Assembly (NCBI GenBank): GCA_003427395.1
Contig: BFEA01000411.1
Location: forward strand, 84,676 to 129,083
Source of the DNA: Chara braunii
Taxonomy: Eukaryota; Streptophyta; Charophyceae; Charales; Characeae
Reading direction: 5' to 3'
Length of the DNA: 44,408 nucleotides
Below are positions 1 through 10,447 of the stretch, piece after piece. Under the pieces are notes generated by a model. It saw nothing but the letters and a program-made list of their open reading frames with translations. It searched no databases and was not told the DNA's origin. Position 1 is the stretch's first letter. Every line of letters starts with the position of its first letter. A program made the position numbers and the translations under genes.

Positions 1-58
<58 letters not shown>
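1..58. other. Poly-G run at scaffold start (probable artefact)
   Basis: An uninterrupted G run opens the scaffold. Two-colour Illumina chemistry writes G when signal is absent, so this is more likely read-end noise than a genomic G tract. From 59 to 462 I see no gene, only a short TTG run near 308-325. Confidence 0.7.
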
Positions 59-59
<1 letters not shown>

Positions 60-462
60 GCATTGGCGTTGGTGAGGGTAAGTCGGTGGGGGGGTGTATT
101 GGAGGTGAGGAGGGCACGGAAGACCGGGGCGGCTGAGTACTTGGGACGACGGCCTGGAAATCATTTGATCGGGGAGGGCGAAGTGTTGGGAATCGCGCCA
201 TTGGCAAGTGTGTTCCTGTTTCATCCACTGACCCCAGACCATCCGGTTGTTGGTGTCCAAGTCTCCCAGTTTCCTTCCTGGATCCAGCCAGGTTGACTTG
301 AACATTTGTATTTGTTGTTGTTGTTGAGTGAAGTCCATTGTTGCTTTTAGACTGGCTTTGAGGTCTGTCCACGCTCTGTGAACATTAGTTCTAATTGTTT
401 GGGCCATCTGTTTTTAAGCCTGTAAATACCGAAATGTGTGTTCATTTATCTCATGTGAGCAT

Positions 463-611
463 CTTTTTTTTTTCTTTTTTTTCTTTTTTTTAAAGACTCT
501 GCAGGATCTAATAGGGTGGGTGATAAGAGCATCCCCTCCTACTAGGTCTGCTTGGTCACTCCATCTATTGGTGGGGAGCTGCACCTGCTGGAAATCAGGT
601 CCAGCGTCCCT
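463..611 (-). mobile_element. A-tailed retroposon tail, copy 1
   Basis: Read on the minus strand this block starts GGGACGCTGGACC, continues through CAGCAGGTGC and CTCCCCACCAATAGATGGAG, and ends in an A-rich tail (the T run at 463-491 on the plus strand). Near-identical heads with A-rich tails recur at 18043-18201 and, more diverged, at 15043-15190. That is the signature of a non-LTR retroposon family. Copies 1 and 3 lie downstream of LINE relics on the same strand, so this may be the LINE 3' tail itself or a SINE that borrowed it. No clear pol III box A or B was seen. Confidence 0.6.
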
Positions 612-727
612 TAATGACATATGAAAAATTTTGAAGATAAGTGTACTATCAAAATGAAGAAAAAAACCCTCTTCAGTCCTGACCGCCAGATATGGAAATA
701 ACATACAAGCATCTTTCCTTCCGATAT

Positions 728-1760
728 TTAAATCCCCCCTCCGCCATACCACTGTAATTGAACTAGAGCTAATTCAGAAGGGGGAAATGGGTCTGAGAAA
801 AAAATTGGAGAGCTGAGCAAGGCTCCTGGTTGAAGCTGGAACCAGCTCCAGAATATGACCTGAAAGTCCCTTTTGAAGGATCCTTCATCGCCTTCCTCTC
901 CTGGCCATATCACTTCACCCAAGCCCCTTCCTGCAGATCCCCCCAGCCAGTGCTTTTCAAATTGCCGGATTGCATATTGAATATCTTTCTTCTGCTGGAA
1001 TTTGCCTAGTTTAGATGAAAGAGTAGACCAATGATATCTAATTTCTGCTTGTACAAAATTAACAATAAGTTCCATTAATTCTGCTCCTTCCAGCCCCACT
1101 CCCTCTCTCTCCTTGACACAACGCTTATACCATAGTGTCCATACCATTGCCTTACGACCTATTTTGAAAAACAATTGTTGGAAGATAGACAATTGCAATC
1201 GCTGGGGAACCCAGTGACCCAAGAGAATGACTTTCCAATCCCAGGGCCAATCAATTCCTGTTAGGCCCCTCCATATACAATCCCATTTTCTCCATAGCAG
1301 TACTGATCCACAACATTGCATAAATATATGTTCAGTAGTTTCTCTGAATTTTCTACTAGGAAAAGCTAGAAGACAGAATTTGCACCATGGCATAGCCATG
1401 GTGCAAATCATTTGTAGGCAGACACCGATGTACTCTCTGCCATTGTAAAGAGGCAAATTCAGCAGGCCGTTGTTTCAGATTAAAAAAAAAATTGATGTGT
1501 TCAATCGAATTTATATCAATATTAAGATGCCTGGTCCATCTTTCGTGCAAAATTGCCGCAATGTCCATTTTTGGGCGAAAAAGGCGATAGGCTACTTTAA
1601 CTGTCAGAGAATGAAGATGTCTGGGTTCCCCTCTGTTGCTATTCTTCCGGTCCCATTCATCTGGATCTATTGGAAGTTCCGGAATGGGTCGCTCAGGATG
1701 AAAGGTCTTCCACCCTCTGATAGAGGATACATACGTTACTCATATCCTATAAATGTGGTC
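728..1760 (-). pseudogene. LINE relic A: C-terminal zinc-binding (zf-RVT) region
   Basis: This is the 3' part of a plant-type LINE ORF2, downstream of the reverse transcriptase. The minus-strand reading shows LTVKVAYRLFRPK followed by the zf-RVT pattern: LQWQRVHRCLPTND, then CKFC, TTEHIFMQC and LWRKWDCIWRGLTG. The domain normally follows LINE RTs and probably helps bind element RNA. The reading frame is broken near 1380-1407 by a 29-bp palindrome, and further indels and stops occur upstream. The C-terminal part remains open for about 240 codons. The RT domain itself is absent, so the copy is 5' truncated or was cut off where it meets LINE relic B. It cannot encode a working enzyme. Confidence 0.75.
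1379..1407. repeat. Perfect palindrome inside LINE relic A
   Basis: Two 13-bp arms (TTTGCACCATGGC and its reverse complement) flank a 3-nt spacer. The palindrome sits exactly where the zf-RVT reading frame changes. Confidence 0.85.
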
Positions 1761-1879
1761 AAACGAAATAAAAATACCTTGTTCGCAGAGGATGCAATAA
1801 GATAGTGATCCCTTTTGATTACCAAAAGACTGACCAATACTCCATCTTCTCGTGTGTGGATCACCTAACCTACTTCCCT

Positions 1880-3243
1880 CTGGTCATTATCTAATACGCC
1901 TACCACCCAGTCTCCATCTTGTCCGCCAAGTCGTCATAATCAGTTCAAGTCTGGTGTATTTGAACAGATTTGATTCAAAGGTACTCCATGATGATGTATG
2001 GGTGGATTGTGGTCCAGTAGGAGTGTGGCGGAATCCCATGGCAGGTCCTTCCCTGTAAGCGATTTCCATGTTGCATCCCACCATCTCCATATCTGCAGTG
2101 CCATAGGGCATTCCAACAGACAGTGTTCTAAATCTGCTATTCTTCGGGGTGATGACTTCCCACAGTACGAGCAGATTGGGGACAATACTCCCTTTTGTTC
2201 CAGGTTTGAATGTGAGATGATCCAGTTTGGTGTGGGTAAACATTTGTACAAGATCTGCCATTGAAGTGTTCGGTGAGAAGTTGGCATCAATCATGCACAT
2301 TGTGCCCATTTGAAGTTCTGCAGTCCTTGTGCTGTGATTGGGAGAGTGTTTATTCCAGCACTGTTTGATCATTTTTTCTGTGTTCTTTGTTGTACGAGTT
2401 TTCCTGTAGCAATCTTTGACAGTGAATTTCCAGATGGGCAACGGATTGACGCCCCCCATTGCCATTCTGCAGGATCAAAAGTGAGGGAGCAAATGGGTGT
2501 TGTCATCTCATATCCCATCCATCCATCTTTGTCATCCCCCACGACCCTCACCCGGATCAGGTGTGCCCATGATTCCTCACAGTCCAAATCTTCGTTTCGT
2601 GTTAGCTTAGTGCACTTTGCCCCTGGCATAGCAGGCTCAAATGCTTCCAGTGTTGTTGTTATTCCTTCCATCTTGGCCACTTTATAGATGAGCATTGGAA
2701 GGGGTCTGGACGAGACGTGGATGACCCAATCTCCTTTTCCAATCTGGGGGCCGCCACCCAGGCTAGCGGTACAACCTCTTGTATCTCTCTTAGTTTTTCT
2801 TCCAACCCCTTCACGTGTTTGAGAGTTGTTCTTAGTTGTTGCCATGTTTTCCATTTCCCATTTGCATTATCCCAGAGATCGCTGATCGTAGAAATTTTGC
2901 TCTTCACCCATAAGAGTCAGTGAGACTGTTGGTGGATTGAGAACGACTGCCCGATTGAGGATGTGATCTGTGGGTTACCAAATAGCGGTTGCCTCCAGAC
3001 CTCGTGCCATCTGGCTAGAGTCAACTGCTTTGTGGGCCCCACCTGCCTCCATAGGGAGAGAATGCTGATCCAAAGCGGATCGTTTGGAAGGTCTGCCTGG
3101 CTAGAGTCAGGGTTTGGATTGCCATGTTTGGGTACTGTGGGAATGTACCAAGCGGAATTCGTTAGCCAAGATAGTGGGTGTATCTGTTTGTTTGTTGTTG
3201 TTTGTGGGGCGAGGTTGACCAATTGAATATCGCCCAGCGGGGC
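1880..3243 (-). pseudogene. LINE relic B: post-RT region and zf-RVT domain
   Basis: This continues the LINE whose RT core lies at 3540-4483, after removal of the foldback insertion between them. On the minus strand it reads WYIPTVPKHGNPNP, then WHEVWRQPLFGNPQI and STISDLWDNANGKWKTW, which is the usual post-RT part of plant LINE ORF2. It ends in a zf-RVT domain: LQWQILYKCLPTPNW, CSYCGK, DLEHCLLECP and WRWWDATWKSLTG (about 1940-2290). Several frame changes and stops show that it is dead. The zf-RVT of LINE relic C (18965-20060) is clearly the same family, sharing SPICSYCG, LEHCLL and DLPWD/HLPWD-type motifs. The 3' end is missing; LINE relic A begins directly downstream. Confidence 0.75.
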
Positions 3244-3539
3244 CCATGAACAGCCATTTTGTCAAAACGAACATATTATATTTTTTGAACGAAATTAAAA
3301 TTGAGTTTTTGGGCCGAAATCCAGTCCACATTTTTGGCTCTTGAGGAACGCCGGACCCTCTAGATGTATCTAGTCTCACGCTGTGACCAGATACATCTAG
3401 GGGGTCCAACGTTATAGGAACGCCGGACCCCTAGGAGCCAAAAATTTGGACCGGATTTCGGTCCAGAAACTCAATTTTAATTTCGTTCAAAAATATAATA
3501 TGTCGGTTTTGAGTCTTTTGACGAAATGGTTGTTCATGG
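3244..3539. mobile_element. Foldback MITE nested in LINE relic B
   Basis: About 296 bp with long imperfect terminal inverted repeats (TIRs) of roughly 140 bp. The ends are CCATGAACA and TGTTCATGG. The inner arms share GAACGAAATTAAAATTGAG, and a central inverted repeat contains AGATGTATCT. There is no coding capacity. It lies between the LINE RT core and the LINE C-terminal region, so it inserted into that LINE. I could not define a clean target-site duplication, so the superfamily is open. Confidence 0.7.
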
Positions 3540-4483
3540 TACATCATTGGCTAAAAGAAGCCTTATGATGACTTTGAAGATCACTGCTTTCATCTCATTT
3601 TCTGGATCGATGATTGTCAGTCCGCCCTTGGATTTTAGTTGAGCTATCTGGTTCCATGTTACTCCTTTGATACATGATCTGAGTTGATGGTCATTTCTCC
3701 ATAGGTAGGCTGTAATTGATCCCTTTAGATTGAGAAGTTGACCTGCATCCAAGGCCCAAAAAAAGACACTCTTATACCAGATTGTTGAAAGGATTGTGTT
3801 GTTTATGGCTATGGCTCTACCGACCAGGGAGGTGCGCAGTCCTTTCCAAGAGGACATCCTCGTGATGGTCGTTTCTACTAGGATATCACCATGGTCCTTG
3901 GGAGGGCTCAGGGCCGTCAGCCTAATTCCCAACACCCTTATTGCTTCTTCTTTTGCCCGCCAGTTAACTTGGGGTTGTGGACGATGAAACCACCAACCTT
4001 CTGTTTTGGTGCCCCAGTGGACCTTCATATGTGCCGCAATGGAGAATACGTGAATAGTTTCTTGCAGGGCATGTAAACTCTCTTGAGATGCTTTAATTAG
4101 AATTGTGAGGTCGTTTGCAAATAACAATGTGACCGGCATCTTATGTGCGGGCAATTATGGGATGACTATCCTTTTTATGGCTGGATTTGCTCTTCTCAAG
4201 GAGGCCAAAGCTTCCATTACCAGGACAAACAGAAGTGGTGCAATCGGGTCTCCCTGTCTTACCGATCTTTGCAGGGGAAAGGGAGGTGAGAGGTGTCCGT
4301 TTATCATAATGTTTGTCATGGTTGAGGTGTGTAGTGTTTTAACTTTTAACCCACTGTCCAAAGATTGGTCCAAATTTCATTTTATTTAGGCAACCATCCA
4401 TAAACTCCCAGTCCACATGGTCGTAGGCTTTCTCTAAGTCAATGAATAGGATTGCTGCTTCCAACTGTCATTGTCTAGCATAC
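3540..4483 (-). pseudogene. LINE relic B: reverse transcriptase core
   Basis: On the minus strand this shows the RT motifs of a plant-type LINE. Motif A is FIDLEKAYDHVDW, near 4397-4455, with its catalytic Asp. Next come the motif B region RSVRQGDPIAPLLFVLV, then motif C in the altered form LLFANDLTILI, then the thumb with LGIRL and TSLVGRAIAINNTILSTIWYKSVFF. A TAA stop at 4155-4157 lies between motifs B and C in the same frame. The first Asp of the catalytic FADD box reads Asn, which would inactivate the enzyme even without the stop. The N-terminal RT part lies at 5777-6010, separated from this block by a 1,285-bp DNA transposon. Confidence 0.85.
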
Positions 4484-4487
4484 TTAA

Positions 4488-5772
4488 ACCACCAGTACTT
4501 GACCCATACATGGGCCGGGGGCCTTACCCGTTAATGCGCCGCAGTTTTCGGGGTTCGGGGAAGGCCTGGCAGTGCAAAGGAGGAGGACATGCGTGGGCCC
4601 ACAGAAACGGGGCAAATGGACTGTAAGATGTCCTGGTGCTGTGCTATGTGGAAACGAGCGGAGACTGAAGGCGACGAGGGGGAAAGAGGAAAGAAAAGGA
4701 AATCGTTGTTTTGATTTCTTTTTCTTTTTTTTGGGAAGAAAACTCATTTTTCATGAGTGTACCCCAGCCCTTCGGATTTCAGGGCTTCCCTGTAACTTCA
4801 GCACTTCTTAGAATGTATCTGGCTGCACTTGTGGCATAGTGGACGAATCTGAGGGCAATCACGTTCATAGTTTGGTATCTCTTTTTCCTTTTTTTTTTCT
4901 TTTTTTTTTTTGGAAGCAGTATCTCGGCTATCTCGGTTGTTTGTGCTTCTGCTCCCCGTGAGAGACGGGGAGCATTCAATGCTTGCCGACCGTTTCATTT
5001 TCAGGGCTTCACTGTGATTTAGCACTTTCCAGAATGTATCTGCCTGCACTTTGGTGCAGCAGAGGATGTATCTGAGGGCAATCACGTTCAGAGATTGGTA
5101 TCTCTTTTCCCTTTTTTTTTATTTTTTTTTTCTGGAAGCAGTATCTCGGCTATCTCGGCTGTTTGTGCTTCTGCTCCTCGTGAGAGACGGGGAGCATTCA
5201 ATGCTTGCCAACCGTTTCAATTCCAGGGCTCCAATGTACGTAGCACTTTTCTGAATGTATCTAGCTGCACTTCGCTGCAGTAGCGGATGTATCTGAGGGC
5301 AATCACGTTCAGAGCTTGGTACCTCTTTTCCCTTCGTTTTTTTTTTTTTTTTTTTCCTTTTTGACTTTCCAGAATGTATCTGGCTGCACTTCGCTGCAGC
5401 AGTGGATGTATTTGAGGGCAAACACTTTGAGAGCTTAGTACGTCTTTTCCCTTTGTTTTTTTTTGTTTTTTTGTTTTCCTTTTGAAGACTCTTGGCTGTT
5501 TGTGCTTCTGCTCCCCGCGAGCATTCAACGAGATCTTTCAAAACGGATCTGGCTGCACTTCTTCGCATGCCATTTTCATGTATATGAGTGGCAACGAGAA
5601 AACTATCACCTCTTTATATTCCAGATGTTGGCAGCAGGTCCAGAATAAGGGTGGTACCTGTGCCAAGCATCAAATGTCCCATGTTGGTTTTCGCCCCCTG
5701 CAGGCTCGACAAAAATCGGCGCGCAGGGCATATTCAGGCTCGACTTCAATAGCTGGGCCAAGTACTGGTGGT
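4488..5772. mobile_element. Non-autonomous TTAA-target DNA transposon with 18-bp TIRs
   Basis: The ends are inverted copies of ACCACCAGTACTTGRCCC with one difference (A or G). Each end is abutted by TTAA (4484-4487 and 5773-5776), a 4-bp target-site duplication. Removing the element plus one TTAA restores an uninterrupted LINE reading across the junction (N-E-T-I-K-Y-A). This shows where the ends are. TTAA duplication is typical of piggyBac-like elements, but these termini do not begin with the usual CCC, so the assignment is tentative. The interior has no transposase and is mostly a tandem array (4800-5555), so the element would depend on a transposase supplied in trans. Confidence 0.85.
4800..5555. 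repeat. Tandem array of ~221-bp units with internal poly-T
   Basis: Units begin near 4800, 5021, 5242 and 5363; the third is shortened. Each holds AGCACTTTCCAGAATGTATC, a TGCACTTcgcTGCAGCA-type hairpin and GAGGGCAATCACGTTCAGAG, then a T-rich run. The full units continue with GCAGTATCTCGGCTATCTCG and a CTCCCCGTgagagACGGGGAG hairpin. Lysine-rich minus-strand ORFs here are translations of the poly-A runs. On the minus strand the unit includes AGATACATTCTGGAAAGTGC, related to the motif repeated at 14.8-16.0 kb. Confidence 0.8.
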
Positions 5773-5776
5773 TTAA

Positions 5777-6010
5777 TAGTTTCATTGACTAATAGTATAT
5801 TACCTTGTATATTTCTTTCCGACATAAATCCCGTCTGGTTCATGTGGATGAGGCCCTGCATTTGTAGAAGAAGGCTATTGCGCAGTGCTTTTGCTACCAT
5901 TTTGTATGGTGGGGGTAGCAGTGTGATTGAACGGTAGTTTCTTATTTATTCTTTATCCCCTTTCTTGTAAAGGAGACATTGTGCTTTCTCTTGAATGTGT
6001 ACTTCGTAAT
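5777..6010 (-). pseudogene. LINE relic B: N-terminal part of the RT domain
   Basis: On the minus strand this reads AQCLLYKKGDKE, a stop, IRNYRSITLLPPPYKMVAKA, then LIHMNQTGFMSERNIQGNIL and LLVNETI. These are the first conserved RT blocks of plant-type LINEs. The protein breaks off at the TTAA insertion and resumes at 4483 in the same frame, KYARQ followed by AAILFIDLEKAYD. An in-frame TAA inside the KKGDKE/IRNYR block marks it as dead. The endonuclease domain expected upstream is not visible, and microsatellite sequence begins at about 6040. Confidence 0.8.
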
Positions 6011-6039
6011 GGACCAGGATCATAACAAATATGCATACA

Positions 6040-6210
6040 AATGATCACATATATATATATATATGTATATATAGATATATACTGTCAAACAGAGCTGCCC
6101 AATAAACCGCAGGCAGAGAGGGAGAAAAGGACAATAAACCAGGGGCTGTGACAAGCGATATCGTCGCAGTTTCACTAACTCATCATATATAATATGTATA
6201 TTATGTATAA

Positions 6211-6248
<38 letters not shown>

Positions 6249-6560
6249 GTGTGTGTTGACACGCATATGTGGCACATCTCGCGTATCAAATGCAACTGCA
6301 CTGCACTAAATGTAATAAAAAATACATGCAGTAACATTGCAGTTATCATACGCATATATGTCAAATATATATTGTTTGTATATATTGAGTCATTGTATAT
6401 ACATATATATACATATATTCACATATATATACATATATATTATCAAACAGAGCTACCCGGTAAACCGTAGGCAGAGAGGGAGAAGAGGGCAACAAACAAG
6501 GGGATGTGACAAACTGTTTCGTCGGAGTTTCATCGACTCATAAGGAGGCTGCAACAGTCT
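6040..6560. repeat. AT/GT microsatellites and a diverged 103-bp direct repeat
   Basis: (AT)n and TATATG runs fill 6049-6082, 6185-6232 and 6362-6440, with a (GT)n at 6235-6256. A block with AAACAGAGCT, GCAGAGAGGGAGAA and TGTGACAA occurs twice in direct orientation (about 6079-6182 and 6438-6541), noticeably diverged. No gene. Confidence 0.7.
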
Positions 6561-8000
6561 GTAGAATCCCCTAACTGATTACAATGTAAGGGATAATCCA
6601 CCTTAACCTCGGTTGTGGTTAAGCATCAACGGCTGCCCCAGTCTGGCCGACAATTGATATCCTGAGGCTGGCAACAATCACTGCCCTCAAGGTACCTGCG
6701 ATGAAAATCGAAGCAGACTATCACTCACCCACACTAGATGGAAAACTCTACAGATTGTCGCTTCAGCCAAAAAATACACTCCAGGCACACTGCTGGCAGT
6801 AGAGGCACAACTTGGCTTCGTAGTGATGACCCTGACCACTGCCGCTCGACATGACCGGAGAAAACCGTAGCAGGGTGCTAACAAAGTTATATAAAATGTT
6901 GAAATTCGATATATATGTGAAAACGGGGAAGGGGGGTGGGGGGGGAATGTATTTATGTCTCATCACGAAGATTCTCCATAGCCAATAGCCTTGATAGCAA
7001 CTGTTTGCAGATAGTGATGGAAGCAAAATGATCATTCCCTCAACCTGAGTTCAACAACCAGCAGCCGGTCTTCAACAACCTCCTGGTCTTCGTGGTCGTC
7101 GCCTTAACACGCTCTCAAGAAACGAATTTATTGTGCAGATCGAAGTCGCTGCCAAGCCGCTCCTCGTTGTTCCATTCACAATCGAAGTCGCAGCACGGGA
7201 GAGGCCTGTTGGAAGAGTGTTTTCACTACCTGTGCTAGCCTCTAAGGGAGCCTCGCTAGTGGAAGCAGCAGCCTTTCCCGTTCTTTGCTGGGTGGTTCCA
7301 CCGCGCACACCAAGCTTTTTAAAGGGAGCAACTCCTACAAAAATTTGTGTCTCGGGGCATGGATGATTTGACACTGCTATTGATGGATTAGATGATTAAG
7401 ATGTTTTCTAATATGTCACATGAACTTGTAATAGCCTCATTATTGTATGCTTACCACCGCCTTCCCCCAAACACATAACACCCTAATTTGGAATGTATTG
7501 GACTTGAAAGTTAGTTTGTAATAGTTTATTATCAGGGTGCGTTATTTTCGGGGCAAGGTGGTTCACACGACAGGTTTTGCCATAACCATTCAATCACCAT
7601 GCTTGCTTTTCTTGTGTTGGGGGTTTGTTGTCAAAGAGATTGATTACCCACACGCGTGCCTTTGTGTGGTAGTTGCTGACTGGCTCACTATTTTAGTATT
7701 TTTTCCATCGTACGTTTGATCGACCGGACACCGATCAAAAGAGGAGTATATAAATAGAGGGACATGCTTCACCGCCTCTTATTTGCATTTCTCTCCGGAA
7801 TCTGAAATGCAACTGCTGCTATTTCAACTTATTTGTGATGACCTCACGTGCATTGCTTTTTTACTCAATGCGGAAAGCGTAGCTGCTGTAGAAGGATAGA
7901 CTGGAGGGACGAGGCAGGGAGGGGGGTTTGTGCCTCTAATCTGTGATGTGGTACTTCGTCTTGGTGGAAAAAGTAACCGAGGAACGAAAAATAGCATTTC

Positions 8001-8004
<4 letters not shown>
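6561..8004. other. No gene recognised; one TATA-box-like site
   Basis: The ORFs here are short and resemble nothing I know. A good TATA box (TATATAAATA, 7747-7756) sits 3' of a short GATCG...CGATC inverted repeat and could be the promoter of a lost LTR or gene on the plus strand. Otherwise I see nothing. Confidence 0.4.

Positions 8005-8039
<35 letters not shown>
8005..8039. repeat. (GT)n microsatellite abutting PLE1
   Basis: An uninterrupted GT run ends two bases before the 3' terminus of PLE1. A second GT run flanks the other end of the element at 14517-14555. Confidence 0.9.
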
Positions 8040-8041
<2 letters not shown>

Positions 8042-8042
<1 letters not shown>

Positions 8043-8983
8043 ATGCAGAAAACAGGTGTCAGTATATGTAACCAACACGTAGAACACATAGCCGTGCGAA
8101 CGCGGCGTACATATGTGTGAAACAATCTCGAAATATTTCACGAAAGATCATATTTAATGCGCATGAACATCATAGCCGTAGCTATGGTCACCTCCTTCCA
8201 CTTCGTCAGGAAAGAGTGAAAGCCCAAGAGAAGAGAGTGCTGGCATCCCCGACTAGTTTCGGTTGCTGCCAGTTCACGACCTCATCAGGGGGAACAGTTT
8301 CGAGATGTCGAATCCCTAGGAACTACCTGTCCTAAGTACTTGATCGTCACATCCAGAGACTACTCGAAAACTCACTTCTCCGTACTACGTCTCCGAAAAC
8401 CGTGGGCGTGTCCTTCAGCCGCTGTAGATGCCTTCGCCAGCTTTCTCAATCGGGTTCAGGACTCCTCACCCGCCCTACTGATTTTTCATTTTCCCCCCTT
8501 CTCTCGACAGGTCCCGTGTGAATCGGAAAAAACAAACCACCCTGAGTAGACATCCTAAAAAATCCTACGAAATCCATAAGAATCCCAATCGAATAAACTC
8601 CTAAAATCCTCTGAAATCCACAAGAAACCCAAATAAATAAACTCGGAGAAAAAACCGGAAAGGACAAACAGGAAATCCAAAACGTGTGAGCTAAGTCCAA
8701 GCCTCAGTCCTCTGGGTTTTCGTCGGCTTGCCACATTCTTACCCCTCGGAGCAATGCTATATTCATCACCGCTTCACGAAAAAGCCCCCGCTAGTACGTT
8801 TCAGAAAACGTGTTACTGCTCAGTTAGGGAAACCTCCATTATCTGACTCAGTAAAAGCTCTTAGCTAGGCCCACAGTCATAGACCCCTTTCTTTACCCCA
8901 TCCCTGCTTCATTCACCCTTTACGACTCCTTAAACCCTCCCTGTATACATACCACATTTGTGCTATGTAACCATACTCCCGTG
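8042..8983 (-). repeat. PLE1 pseudo-LTR A (3' UTR copy)
   Basis: This direct repeat of 13586-14500 is closely similar along its whole length; the main difference is an extra ~10 bp near 8078. It starts one base after the RT stop codon (8985-8987 on the minus strand), so the repeated unit is exactly the element's 3' UTR. Its 3' end (8042) touches the (GT)n run. Confidence 0.9.
8247..8292 (-). ncRNA. Type I hammerhead ribozyme motif, pseudo-LTR A
   Basis: On the minus strand: CCCC (stem I), CUGAUGAG, stem II GGUCGU/GCAACC with loop GAACUGGCA, GAAAC, UA, GUC, then GGGG (stem I). All core bases of the hammerhead are present, and cleavage is predicted after the C of GUC (position 8251). Stem II has one C/A mismatch that the copy in pseudo-LTR B lacks. 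Stem III is minimal: ACUAGU is self-complementary, which suits dimer-type hammerheads. Activity is inferred, not shown. Confidence 0.8.
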
Positions 8984-8984
8984 C

Positions 8985-10447
8985 CTATTTTCCGCGAGAG
9001 GGAAATAAACCATCAAGCGGGAGAAACAGGTTCCCAAACCTGCTTCCCCATAGTTTCCACCCTCCCAGTCTTCTGAACCATTTCCCCCATGTTGGGCAGT
9101 GATAGACTGTAAACCTGCCCAAGCATCCGTTGAACATCCATGGGGGATATCTTTGCAGTCGCAACTGTCTTTTCACAGTTAGAAGGCTCAATCCGGCTAA
9201 TTTTGCGGTCGACATCATTCCTCGATTCCTGTGAAATGTACAGGTAATTACCGCTTTCTTCTGCCGCAACGTCGAATACGACTCAAAGTCTGAAATGTGC
9301 GGTAACTAAAAATCCCATTTTCACACCACACTTGGTCAAAATTCTTAGGGAAATTCTGGCAGGTCAAATTCCTTCCATGAACTTCGATCTTGGTTCCCAG
9401 AAAATCCCGCGTGCCCTCCCCCTGATTAGTCCGCTTCAGTGTCACATTCGCGTCGTAGGTTTGCTCGAACTTCTTCATGATCCTTTCTCGGCGGGCGCCT
9501 CCATTCCTCACCGGGCACCAGATGAGGATGGTTACGTCGTCAATTAGTCTCCAACCTTTGACCAAACTCCTATCAGCACCTAAGCTCGACAATAACGTAC
9601 ACTCGTTCATGGCGCACAGTATGCATGCCAATGGGGGGCTACTGCTTTTCCCCATTGGAATACTAGCCCGTTGTTGAACCAGTCTGCCAGCCGCGAATAT
9701 GTACATATGTTTCAGTTCAAAATTCACCATTTCTCTTACCAGGTCAAAGCTAATCTTCATCCAAAACTCGTTGCCATCCTTTTTCGCAAAAGCTGCTCCT
9801 TTCCCCCTTTTTCTGATGCTTGCCATTGATCTTCCCTTCCCTTCGTACCATCTCTGAATCCATTCCAGCACGGAGATTACCGAATGGTGTGGGAGTTGGC
9901 TAAACATCTCTTTAATATCGAACGCCGCACCCACCAAGTCTCCTTCTCCCTTCTTTCGAGCCCATTCGTTGGCCTCTTCAACCCTATCCTTCAACTGCCT
10001 GGTCGTCTTCAGATTGAAATGCATTATCTTTGGTAGCAGAAACAGCAGGTGATTTAGAACTCTGGCTACTCTGCTGCCTGCTGTCTTCGTTGGTTCACTG
10101 AAGGATGGACTAATTGGTCGAAACCTCTCAATGTCCTTGTGTTTAGGCATGATATAGGCTTGGCCAAACGTCCCCTTTCCATCCCACTTTCCCAGTTTTT
10201 CCAGGTTGTGTTGCTTGTAATCCTTTTCACATTTCCCTAACAGTTCCTCCTTCTGTTCCCAGACAGTGGTAAAATTGTCGTTACCCCAAAAGACTTCCTT
10301 CATTCCTTTAGCATATACCTTCGGGCACATCATTGCCGTGTCAGCATTATTACGATCCACTGCGCAACAGACCATGCCTTTACATAGTTCCTTAACTTTT
10401 TTCAACTGACTGGTATGATCATTATGAGCCACTATCCTTCCGTTCAC
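8985..10447 (-). pseudogene. PLE1 ORF2, C-terminal part: Penelope-type reverse transcriptase
   Basis: This is the polymerase of PLE1, related to telomerase RT. The minus-strand frame from 10447 gives about 399 residues. FGQAYIMPKHKDIERFRPIS (about 94-113) is the fingers, and a helical segment at about 125-170 may match the insertion-in-fingers reported for permuted PLEs. Motif A is AAFDIKEMFSQLPH with catalytic D177, motif B is IPMGKSSSPPLACIL (from 263), and motif C is RLIDDVTILIW with D303 and D304. A one-base indel near 9277 shifts the frame; the thumb/C-terminal part (ESYSTLRQKKAV, then FHRNRGM and RQLRLQRYPPWM) continues in another frame to the stop at 8985. The reading joins the CxC linker upstream without a start codon of its own, so it is the tail of a longer protein. 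All three catalytic aspartates are intact. Confidence 0.85.

Noticed and set aside
4810-5568. Lysine-rich minus-strand ORFs
   Set aside because: They translate poly-A runs within the tandem array; not proteins.
7824-8141. ORFs with His-Thr repeats
   Set aside because: Translations of the (GT)n microsatellite.
9248-10447. Group II intron or telomerase RT
   Set aside because: The neighbouring GIY-YIG, CxC linker, pseudo-LTRs and hammerheads identify a Penelope-like element. No maturase or telomerase N-terminal domain is present.
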